DNA of 18,142 bases from NCBI GenBank assembly GCA_040376995.1, contig JBEIPP010000052.1:1-18142 (forward strand). Direction: 5' to 3'. Below the pieces are notes generated by a model. It did no database searches and was not told the DNA's origin. It was given only the letters and a program-made list of their open reading frames with translations. Numbering within the stretch: the stretch's first letter is position 1; each line of letters begins with the position of its first letter. The DNA is from UBA4416 sp040376995 (GTDB lineage: Bacteria; Bacteroidota; Bacteroidia; B-17B0; Aurantibacillaceae). This document shows, piece by piece, positions 1-7,238 of the stretch. The position numbers and the translations under genes were made by a program.

Positions 1-3
1 AGC

Positions 4-102
4 TGAAACCTCTTCAAAACAGAACGCTTTGCCACTTTTTCTCCTTCATCATAGTGGTTACTATGCTTCAGTCAAAAAAGTGTCTGTTTTATTAAGCTTT
101 CA
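4..102. repeat. nested fold-back (inverted repeat) structure at left edge
   Basis: Four successive arm pairs nest around one centre: TGAAA (4-8) with TTTCA (98-102), AAAACAGA (16-23) with TCTGTTTT (83-90), CACTTTTT (33-40) with AAAAAGTG (75-82), and CATAGT (50-55) with ACTATG (60-65) around a GGTT loop. All pairs are perfect, with unpaired bulges between them. No recognisable gene covers 1-138. A frame on the plus strand is open from position 2 to a stop at 152-154, but its translation suggests no known family. The structure could be the end of a mobile or REP-like element, or a structured RNA. It is cut by the window edge, so its extent is unknown. Confidence 0.45.
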
Positions 103-138
103 ACTCTCATTACGATTCCTAATGCATAATCTGGGTTT

Positions 139-175
139 AAAAAAAAGTCGTTAACGATTTTGCTAACGACTTTTT
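139..175 (-). terminator. intrinsic terminator of recQ, probably bidirectional
   Basis: The arms AAAAAGTCGTTA (142-153) and TAACGACTTTTT (164-175) are perfect complements around a 10-nt loop. Read on the minus strand, the hairpin begins 20 bp beyond the recQ stop codon and ends in a run of eight U. Read on the plus strand it ends in five U, so it may also stop transcription arriving from the left. Confidence 0.85.
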
Positions 176-195
176 AAGAACAAAAATCTTAAATT

Positions 196-2403
196 TTAAT
201 TTCCAAATTCACTAATGAATTTGATGCGCATTAACCTTACTTCCTCTTCGCTATATTCATCTTCACCTAATTCTTTTAAAATAGCTTTGATATCATCTGT
301 CTCGGCTTCACGTAAACATTCATAAATATCATCTTTTTTATCCTCATCAATAACTTGATCAATGTAATAGTTGATATTTACTTTTGTGCCCGAAGTCACA
401 ATAGTTTCAATTTCCGTTAATAAATCATTCATTTTCAGATTTTTGTTTTTAGCCATATCTTCTAAGCTAACTTTTCTATCTATGTTTTGAATGATAAATA
501 CTTTTAGTCCTGATTTATTAACTACTGATTTAATAATCATATCGCTAGGACGCTCAATATCGTTTTCCTCAACATGTTTTTTGATTACTTCTAAAAATGG
601 CTTACCATATTTAGCAGCTTTTCCAGCTCCAACACCAGTGATTTTGGCCATTTCTTCCATCGTAATCGGATAGTTGATTGACATCTCTTCTAAAGATGGT
701 TCTTGGAAAATAATATAAGGAGGTAAATTATTTTGCTTAGCTATTTTTTTAGTTAAGTCTTTTAGCATCGCATATAATACCTCATCAGTACTATTAGCGC
801 CTTTTCCTGCAACAATATCATCATCGTTATCGCTTTCGGCATTACTAAAATCATTATCTCTTGTAAATTTAATACTGAAAGGATTTTTTAAGAAATCTTT
901 GCCTTTATCAGTCATTTTTACTAAGCCGTAATTTTCAATGTCTTTTGCAAAAAAACCATTTACAATAGCTTGGCGCATCACAGCATTCCAAAACTTATCG
1001 TCTTTATCAGCTTCTACACCTTCGCCCCAAGTTTTTAGCTCGTTGTGTTTGTAGGATTTACCTGTAGCAGTTAAATTACCTATTAATAAATTAATGATGT
1101 CTTTAACTTTATGTTTTTCTTTACTTTCTTTAACCGCTTTAATAGCTAACAATAAATCATCTTGTGCTTCAAATTTTTGTTTTGGATGACGACAGTTATC
1201 GCACATCTCGTTACATTTTACTTCATTAAACTCTTCGCCAAAATAATGTAAAATAAATTTGCGTCGACAAGAAGACGTTTCCGCAAACGATGCTGTTTCC
1301 GACAACATTTGTTTCCCAATTTCTTGTTCGTTTACTGGCTTATCTTTCATGAACTTTTCAAGTTTCATGATATCATCATAACTATAAAACGTTAAACAAT
1401 TTCCTTCGCCACCATCACGACCAGCACGACCGGTTTCTTGGTAATAGCCTTCTAATGATTTTGGAATATCATGATGAATAACGAAACGCACATCTGGTTT
1501 ATCGATTCCCATTCCAAAAGCAATAGTTGCAACAATTACATCAATGTCTTCCATTAAAAAGCCATCTTGTGTTTTTGCACGCTCTTTAGCATCTAAGCCA
1601 GCATGATAAGGCGCTGCCTTAACTCCATTAACTATCAGAGCCTGAGCAACTTCCTCTACTTTTTTACGACTTAAGCAATAAATAATGCCTGATTTACCAG
1701 AGTTTTGTTTAGCATATTTAATGATTTCTTTAATGACGTTTTGCTTAGCTCGAACCTCATAATACAGGTTTTCTCTGTTAAATGACGACTTAAATAAGTT
1801 CGCCTCTAACATTCCTAAGTTTTTTTGAATATCGTGTTGTACTTTAGGAGTAGCAGTAGCGGTTAAAGCCATTACTGGCACTGATCCTAATTTATCAATA
1901 ATAGGGCGTAAACGACGGTATTCAGGACGGAAATCATGACCCCATTCTGAAATACAATGTGCTTCGTCGATAGCAAAAAACGAAATTTTAAATTCAGAGA
2001 AAAACTCAACGTTATCTTCTTTATTTAAAGTTTCGGGTGCTACATATAATAATTTTGTTTTGCCTGATAATACATCCTTTTTTACGGTTGCAATCTCCGA
2101 TTTGTTTAAAGATGAGTTTAAAAAGTGAGCAATTCCAGTTTCATTACTAAAACCTCTAATTGCATCAACCTGGTTTTTCATCAACGCAATTAAAGGAGAA
2201 ACAATAATCGCCGTTCCTTCACTCATAATAGCTGGCAGTTGGTAGCAAAGTGATTTACCTCCACCCGTTGGCATAATCACAAAAGTATCCTGTTTATTTA
2301 GGATATTATTAATAATAGCTTCTTGGTTTCCTTTAAAGCCACTAAAGCCAAAAAAGGCCTTTAAGGGGTCAACCAAATTATGGGTTTCAACTTCTGCAAC
2401 CAT
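196..2403 (-). CDS. recQ: ATP-dependent DNA helicase RecQ
   Basis: This is a 3'-5' superfamily 2 DNA helicase acting in recombination and repair of stalled forks. The 735-residue product carries Walker A (PTGGGKS, about 45-51), the DEAH box (IDEAHCISEWGHDFRPEY) and the helicase C motif ending in QETGRAGRDG. Next comes the RecQ zinc-binding segment, with cysteines in SSCRRKF and KCNEMCDNC, then a winged-helix RQC region at about 400-510. An HRDC domain follows at about 545-615 (NNLPPYIIFQEPSLEEM). The last ~115 residues resemble the C-terminal helix-turn-helix extension found on Bacteroidota RecQ, which makes the protein longer than the roughly 600-residue E. coli enzyme. The ATG at 2403 is the natural start, and the domains begin immediately after it. 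The gene stands alone with its own terminator; no clear TAnnTTTG box is seen upstream. Confidence 0.97.
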   Translation of the reverse strand: MVAEVETHNLVDPLKAFFGFSGFKGNQEAIINNILNKQDTFVIMPTGGGKSLCYQLPAIMSEGTAIIVSPLIALMKNQVDAIRGFSNETGIAHFLNSSLNKSEIATVKKDVLSGKTKLLYVAPETLNKEDNVEFFSEFKISFFAIDEAHCISEWGHDFRPEYRRLRPIIDKLGSVPVMALTATATPKVQHDIQKNLGMLEANLFKSSFNRENLYYEVRAKQNVIKEIIKYAKQNSGKSGIIYCLSRKKVEEVAQALIVNGVKAAPYHAGLDAKERAKTQDGFLMEDIDVIVATIAFGMGIDKPDVRFVIHHDIPKSLEGYYQETGRAGRDGGEGNCLTFYSYDDIMKLEKFMKDKPVNEQEIGKQMLSETASFAETSSCRRKFILHYFGEEFNEVKCNEMCDNCRHPKQKFEAQDDLLLAIKAVKESKEKHKVKDIINLLIGNLTATGKSYKHNELKTWGEGVEADKDDKFWNAVMRQAIVNGFFAKDIENYGLVKMTDKGKDFLKNPFSIKFTRDNDFSNAESDNDDDIVAGKGANSTDEVLYAMLKDLTKKIAKQNNLPPYIIFQEPSLEEMSINYPITMEEMAKITGVGAGKAAKYGKPFLEVIKKHVEENDIERPSDMIIKSVVNKSGLKVFIIQNIDRKVSLEDMAKNKNLKMNDLLTEIETIVTSGTKVNINYYIDQVIDEDKKDDIYECLREAETDDIKAILKELGEDEYSEEEVRLMRIKFISEFGN

Positions 2404-2580
2404 GGTTTTATTGATTAAAATGTATGTTTTGTTGAGTAAACGTTTATGTTAATTCTATATAAAGATATAATTAAATGATTGAATAAAACAAAATAATTTG
2501 ACAGTTAAATAGCATTTTCAGACAAATTAACTTTTTGAAACGATGAATCGATGAATTGATTAAGTTGAAAATTGATGCTT

Positions 2581-2928
2581 TTAGAGATTCGTATCCATCT
2601 TACGATAATGGATTAAAAAGAAAATGATGAAGATAACAGAGTACAGAATATTAAAAAACAATCTATAGCTATAAATATCTAAAAACATAAAAGTAATTAT
2701 TCGTATGCAAAACATGATGATGAATAGCTGCACTCCCCATTGTTTCATGTGCCAAATACCAATTAAAGAAATAAACTGTAGCGTTATAATTATTCCTAAA
2801 ATCATAGGCACAAAATCGCCCATGCGTTTTATAGATGGCGTAAACAACATGGGGAATGCCAATAACACTAATACAATAGCTGTAACAGTAATAATGCTGA
2901 TGGATTTTGGACGTTGTACTAGTGCCAT
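2581..2928 (-). CDS. small four-helix membrane protein, function unknown
   Basis: I do not recognise a family. The 115-residue product has a short N-terminal tail (MALVQRPKS), then four hydrophobic segments at about 10-31, 38-58, 66-84 and 88-107, and a short basic C-terminus (HYRKMDTNL). It is therefore probably an inner-membrane protein with no soluble domain. The gene lies 85 bp downstream of the ABC permease on the same strand and may be co-transcribed with it, although the gap could also hold a promoter. A 10-codon reading frame on the same strand (2962-2930) stops just before this start codon. The ATG at 2928 is the first usable start. That it is a protein seems likely; any function is open. 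Confidence 0.75.
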   Translation of the reverse strand: MALVQRPKSISIITVTAIVLVLLAFPMLFTPSIKRMGDFVPMILGIIITLQFISLIGIWHMKQWGVQLFIIMFCIRIITFMFLDIYSYRLFFNILYSVIFIIFFLIHYRKMDTNL

Positions 2929-3013
2929 ATTAATTGGTTCTGTCTTTAAGTGCCTCTAACATTTTTGTTATTATTATTTTCAATTGTTCAAATCTGTAAC
3001 TGAGTTTACTAAG

Positions 3014-4258
3014 TTAATTGGTTCTTATTGCCTCTACTGGGTCTAATTGTGAGGCGCCATAAGCTGGAATAAATCCACTAATAATTCCTATCAAAACCGA
3101 AATCGTTAACCCTAAAATAATATTTGAACGTGTTAACGTGATTTCCATATCAATAGCCCCGTGGGCGGCAAAAGTGAGCAGATAAATCAGTAAGAGTCCT
3201 ATGATGCCTCCCATTAAAGATAAAAAAACCGATTCAAATAAAAACTGAGCTAAAATAAAATAATTTTTAGCGCCTAATGATTTTTGGATACCAATTAAAT
3301 TAGTTCTTTCACGCACCGACACAAACATGATGTTAGCAATACCAAAACCTCCCACTAAAATAGAAAAGCCTCCAATGATAGCTCCAGCAATTCCCACAAT
3401 ATCAAACAACCCATCAAAGTTTTTACTTAATAAGTTTGTTTCGTTTAATGCAAAATCATCATCGGCCATTGGCTTTAATCCTCTAATGCCACGCATAATA
3501 CCTGTTAATTCATCTTTTAGTTGCGCATTAGTTACACCTGGTTTTGCTTTAGCGGCAATAAAAGGGTCGCTATTCTCTGATTTAACATCCATAAACAAAC
3601 GAGCAAAATTATAAGGCACAACCGCTTGGTTATCCATCGTATTCCCTAACATACTTTCTCCTTCTTTCTTAAACAAACCTATTACTTTACAGTTTCTGCC
3701 AGCAACTTTAATTGTTTTTCCAATGGGGTATTCATTATTTGGGAACAAGCCATCGGCAATGGTATGCCCTAAAATCACCACGTTATAACCTCCTTCGGCT
3801 TCATCCTCTCTAAAATAACGTCCGTCAATAATTTCAAACGATTTTACCTGACCAAAGCCATAGGACCAACCAGCTACTAATCCGTTTTCAATAGTATTAT
3901 TATTTCGCTTTAATACTTTGCGAGTACCTATTCTAAACCCTATAGCTTCTATACTTTTAGATTTTCTTTCAACTTCCGCTAATTCACTAATTTCTGGAAC
4001 TGGTCGATTCATATATTTCCACCAAGGATAATCAGGTCCAAAAGTCCAAGGCCATTTCATCACAAACACTACGTTTTCTCCAAGACTTTGAACGCTCCCT
4101 CTAATATTTTTCTCTAAACTATCTACAATGGTAAACACCGTAATAATAGCAAAGATGCCAATAGTGATTCCTAATAAACTTAAAAATGTACGAAGTTTAT
4201 TAGCACGTAAGGCTACCCAAGCAAATACAACGCTTTCTTTTAATAAGGTTAATACCAT
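3014..4258 (-). CDS. MacB/FtsX-type ABC transporter permease
   Basis: The product is the membrane subunit of an ABC exporter of the MacB/LolCE/FtsX type (type VII), which couples cytoplasmic ATP hydrolysis to movement of substrates in the envelope. At 414 residues it has the usual layout. The first transmembrane helix is at about 23-45 in an ANKLRTFLSLLGITIG context typical of the family, followed by a large periplasmic MacB-PCD domain (about 46-275). Three C-terminal helices follow at about 280-310, 330-355 and 378-402, and the protein ends in the usual GxxPAxxAxxLDPVEAIR motif (ASQLDPVEAIRTN). No ATPase or membrane-fusion partner is adjacent in the window, so those subunits must be encoded elsewhere. 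The substrate cannot be inferred. The ATG at 4258 is supported because the helix-rich N-terminus starts right after it. Confidence 0.92.
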   Translation of the reverse strand: MVLTLLKESVVFAWVALRANKLRTFLSLLGITIGIFAIITVFTIVDSLEKNIRGSVQSLGENVVFVMKWPWTFGPDYPWWKYMNRPVPEISELAEVERKSKSIEAIGFRIGTRKVLKRNNNTIENGLVAGWSYGFGQVKSFEIIDGRYFREDEAEGGYNVVILGHTIADGLFPNNEYPIGKTIKVAGRNCKVIGLFKKEGESMLGNTMDNQAVVPYNFARLFMDVKSENSDPFIAAKAKPGVTNAQLKDELTGIMRGIRGLKPMADDDFALNETNLLSKNFDGLFDIVGIAGAIIGGFSILVGGFGIANIMFVSVRERTNLIGIQKSLGAKNYFILAQFLFESVFLSLMGGIIGLLLIYLLTFAAHGAIDMEITLTRSNIILGLTISVLIGIISGFIPAYGASQLDPVEAIRTN

Positions 4259-4282
4259 ACCGTAAATATAAACGATAATAAA

Positions 4283-4321
4283 CTATAACGGAAAGTTTTT
4301 GTTATAACGGTTTTGTTATAG
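4283..4321. promoter_or_regulatory. repeated GTTATA half-sites, candidate operator or promoter region
   Basis: In the divergent gap between the ABC permease and the DUF2157-like pair, CTATAAC (4283-4289), the self-complementary GTTATAAC (4301-4308) and GTTATAG (4315-4321) recur. The outer two are inverted copies of each other. On the minus strand TATAACAAAA and CCGTTATA each occur twice. A TATATTTA sequence (minus, 4270-4263) one base off the Bacteroidota -7 box lies just before the permease ATG. Such spaced half-sites can bind a dimeric regulator, but no regulator gene is nearby and AT-rich chance repeats are possible. Confidence 0.35.
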
Positions 4322-4392
4322 GATGGGAGGGGACTTTTGACTAATAAGACTTCTTGATTATAAATGTTAATTAAGTCATTTTAACTATATTT

Positions 4393-5376
4393 ATGCAACT
4401 TAAAATGACTGAACTCAATCAAATATTAAAAGATGGCCACATTAACGAAGAGCAATATAAACATATTGAATTCTTTGAAAACAATCGATTGTTTTCCATT
4501 CACTGGGAATTGCGAACTATCTTGTATTTAGGTATTCTATTATTGTCGGCCGGAATTGGTGTTTTAGTTTACTTAAATATTGATACTATTGGTCATCAAG
4601 CAATCTTAGCAGCAGTTGGCCTAGCGTGTGTTGTATCTTTTTATTACATCCACAAACATAAATTGCCATACACCAACCAAACAACTAGGCACACCTCACC
4701 GTTTTTTGATTACGTAGCATTGTTGGGATGTATGTTGTTTGCAATGTTTATTGGATATTTTCAATTTCAGTATAGACCGTTTGGAGATCATTATGGCGCT
4801 TTGGTTTCCATTCCTACTATTGTATCTTTTTATTTGGCATATCGCTTCGATCATAAAGGCATATTATCCATTGCTATTAGTGGATTGGCAAGTGTATTTG
4901 GCTTAAGTGTTACACCAAGGCAATTAATTGATGGAAATGATTTTTCGGATTTATCCTTAGTTTTTACCGCTATAATTTTCGGATTCATATTGGCTGTTTG
5001 GGCTTGGTATTCAAATAAAAAAGAAATAAAACAACATTTTAATTTTACATACAATAACTTTGCTTTAAATATTTTATGTATTGCAACATTAGCTGTTTTG
5101 TTTAATCAAGATTTAAAATTAATTAGCTTATTCATACTAGCGTGTATCTGCATATATTTTATAAAATATGCCCTAGCTCAACAATCTTATTTGTTTTTAT
5201 TACTCTCTGTTTTGTATGCTTATATTGGATTAACCTTCATTATATTTTATTTGTTGTCAAAAATAAATAATATGAACGAGGGTATTTTTATGTTAGGGAT
5301 GATGTATGTAATTGCATCCGCGGTAGGTGTTATCTTTTTGTTTTTAAATATTAAAAAAATTGTAAAAACTAAATAA
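4393..5376 (+). CDS. DUF2157-like polytopic membrane protein (first of pair)
   Basis: The 327-residue product has a soluble N-terminus (about 1-38) followed by roughly nine hydrophobic helices. The N-terminus, with GHINEEQYKHIEFFENN before the first membrane segment (LGILLLSAGIGVLVYL), matches the usual design of DUF2157 proteins, whose function is unknown. A second ATG at 4405 (MTELNQ) is an equally good start. A TATATTTA sequence at 4386-4393 resembles the -7 promoter box and would favour 4405, because transcription would then begin near 4400. The stop codon overlaps the start of the next gene (TAATG), indicating coupled translation and a joint role in the inner membrane. Assignment to DUF2157 is by layout and motif only. 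Confidence 0.8.
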   Translation: MQLKMTELNQILKDGHINEEQYKHIEFFENNRLFSIHWELRTILYLGILLLSAGIGVLVYLNIDTIGHQAILAAVGLACVVSFYYIHKHKLPYTNQTTRHTSPFFDYVALLGCMLFAMFIGYFQFQYRPFGDHYGALVSIPTIVSFYLAYRFDHKGILSIAISGLASVFGLSVTPRQLIDGNDFSDLSLVFTAIIFGFILAVWAWYSNKKEIKQHFNFTYNNFALNILCIATLAVLFNQDLKLISLFILACICIYFIKYALAQQSYLFLLLSVLYAYIGLTFIIFYLLSKINNMNEGIFMLGMMYVIASAVGVIFLFLNIKKIVKTK

Positions 5377-6572
5377 TGCAAGCCTATAACATAGATACCA
5401 TAAAAAATAGTTTACTGAAAAAGAAGGCTGCTTTTTGGCATGCCAATAAATTAATTTCTAACCAACAGTACGCCACTATTTTAAACCAGTATTCATCTAA
5501 CTTTCAAACATCCAATGTATTTGTAAAAATTGGGTTATTTATATTTATCTGTTTCATTGCCTTAGCGTCATTAGGTATTTATAGCTTGCTGTTTTCTTCC
5601 ATCATGTATAGTAGCGACAGCAGTGTTGGATTTTGGGTATTCTCATGTTTTTTATACTCATCTGCTTGTTTTGTTATTTTGGAATACTTTATTAAGAACA
5701 AAAAGATTTATAATTCGGGAACCGATGAAGCATTATTATATATAGGTCTTATATTTTTAGCAATAGGCATTTTTATGTTAATTGATTCTATATCTTTTGA
5801 TAGTCCATTGTTATTTCTTTCTACAGTATTACCATTTATTACATTGGTAGTGATTAGATATGCCGATAGAATAACAACATTAGCATTAAGTTTTTGCGTG
5901 TACGTTGTTTTATTTTTACTTATTATAAAGTTTGGTGATGTTGCAAAACTCATTATGCCATTTGCCTTGATGTTATTTTCGGTAATATTCTATTTTCAAA
6001 GCAAAAAATATAAATATAAATCTGAATTATTTTATTGGCGCTCTTGTTTGGAAGTTGTGGAGTTTTTGTCTTTACTAGTGTTTTATGTTGCTTGTAATTA
6101 CTTTGTTATTAGAGAATCAAGCGTAGCTTTTTTTAACATGAATTTACAACCAGGCGAAAACATTCCCTTTGCATTTGTGTTTTGTATACTTACAGCTATA
6201 GTTCCATTGGTGTATACTTACTTTGGATTAAAACATAAAGACAAAACTTTGCTTTGGTCGGGATTAATTTTAGTAGCAGCCTCAGTACTCACATTTAAAT
6301 ACTATTTTAGTTTAGGACATCCAGAAATTACTTTGACGGTATTAGGCATTATTTTAATTGTTGTAGCCTACTATGCTATCACCTATTTTAAAACGCCAAA
6401 ACATGGAATCACATTTGCAGAACTAATAGATGAAGACAGCTTTTTGAAAAGTAATGCCGAAGCCCTGATGGTTTTAGAAAGCCTAACGCAAAATTCCACT
6501 CAACTACCACAAGAAGGAGTTGAGTTTGGAGGTGGCCAATCAGGTGGTGCCGGATCTGGAGGCAATTATTAG
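5376..6572 (+). CDS. DUF2157-like membrane protein with glycine-rich tail (second of pair)
   Basis: The 398-residue product repeats the layout of its upstream neighbour. A soluble helical N-terminus (KLISNQQYATILNQYSSN) precedes the first hydrophobic segment (VKIGLFIFICFIALASLGIY), and about nine further helices run to residue ~340. The C-terminal ~55 residues are soluble and acidic (ELIDEDSFLKSNAEALMVLE) and end in a glycine-rich tail, EFGGGQSGGAGSGGNY. The two proteins share the pattern I-(N/S)-x-x-Q-Y about 20-25 residues before the first helix, which suggests an old tandem duplication or a heteromeric pair. The start codon overlaps the preceding stop by one base. Function is unknown. The glycine-rich tail resembles tails seen on some membrane proteins with exposed flexible ends, but no role is assigned. 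Confidence 0.78.
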   Translation: MQAYNIDTIKNSLLKKKAAFWHANKLISNQQYATILNQYSSNFQTSNVFVKIGLFIFICFIALASLGIYSLLFSSIMYSSDSSVGFWVFSCFLYSSACFVILEYFIKNKKIYNSGTDEALLYIGLIFLAIGIFMLIDSISFDSPLLFLSTVLPFITLVVIRYADRITTLALSFCVYVVLFLLIIKFGDVAKLIMPFALMLFSVIFYFQSKKYKYKSELFYWRSCLEVVEFLSLLVFYVACNYFVIRESSVAFFNMNLQPGENIPFAFVFCILTAIVPLVYTYFGLKHKDKTLLWSGLILVAASVLTFKYYFSLGHPEITLTVLGIILIVVAYYAITYFKTPKHGITFAELIDEDSFLKSNAEALMVLESLTQNSTQLPQEGVEFGGGQSGGAGSGGNY

Positions 6573-6644
6573 TTAAGATTAAATACTCTATACAATTTTA
6601 AGATAAATTATAATCACAAAACACAATAATTATACAATAAAACT

Positions 6645-6652
6645 TAAATTTG
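6645..6652 (+). promoter_or_regulatory. -7 promoter box for lipoprotein/TPR operon
   Basis: TAAATTTG matches the Bacteroidota consensus TAnnTTTG exactly. No good TTTG -33 box is found 19-21 bp upstream. Transcription would begin about 6-8 bp downstream, at or very near the ATG at 6660, giving a leaderless or almost leaderless mRNA. Confidence 0.5.
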
Positions 6653-6659
6653 AATATTA

Positions 6660-7238
6660 ATGAAATTATTTCAGTCTTTAATAATTACTATTTCTTGTAT
6701 TAGTTTCTGCTCATGCAGAAACTCTCATTCATATGATAAATATGTAAAGGAATTAGATAGTTTAAAAGTAGTGCTTCAGCAATCTGTAGATAATTTTAAA
6801 ACGGTAGATAGTGCTTCGTGCATGCAAGCTTATAGCAAACAATACACCTACTCTCTTTTTATTGATTCTCATTTAAAAGATACAGTTGCAAAAGTTGTAG
6901 CCGAAAACTTACAGAACTTTCATTCTATCGAAAAAGGATTAAAAGATTATGTTGAATTACGTACCACTTGGCTAAACGATGCTAAATTATCTATTACTCA
7001 ACTGCAAACTTTATCGCACGACTTAAAAAATGGAAGTGTAAATGAAGACGAAGCTATTGAGTTTATTAATGAAGAAAAAAAACAAGCTGAAAAAATAATT
7101 GAAGTGTTAAAAATAAATACCGAAGTTATTAGAAAACATTTAGAAGTATTTAATCAATCATTGCCTGTGTGTGAAGATTTAATTAAACAATTGAATTCGG
7201 GAGTTTTGCCAGAGCTCGCAATCCCTAACATAAAATAA
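6660..7238 (+). CDS. probable lipoprotein with helical coiled domain
   Basis: The 192-residue product starts with a short export signal, MKLFQSLIITISCISFCSC. Cysteine 19 is the likely lipid-modified residue, although the lipobox (FCSC) is not canonical because F occupies the -3 position. The mature part is charged and mostly helical, with long Lys/Glu-rich stretches (EFINEEKKQAEKIIEVLKIN) suggesting coiled coils. I recognise no family. Its stop codon abuts the ATG of the TPR gene with no intervening base, so the two are translationally coupled and may work together in the periplasm or on the outer membrane. An exact TAnnTTTG box just upstream (6645-6652) supports this start. The preceding gene ends 87 bp earlier. 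Confidence 0.75.
   Translation: MKLFQSLIITISCISFCSCRNSHSYDKYVKELDSLKVVLQQSVDNFKTVDSASCMQAYSKQYTYSLFIDSHLKDTVAKVVAENLQNFHSIEKGLKDYVELRTTWLNDAKLSITQLQTLSHDLKNGSVNEDEAIEFINEEKKQAEKIIEVLKINTEVIRKHLEVFNQSLPVCEDLIKQLNSGVLPELAIPNIK

Noticed and set aside
2..154. Plus-strand open frame at the left edge
   Set aside because: Its translation has no recognisable features and it runs into the recQ terminator; the palindromic structure explains the region better.
2539..2570. GATGAATCGATGAATTGATT-like tandem motif near the end of the 115-residue gene
   Set aside because: Short, imperfect and AT-rich; likely chance.
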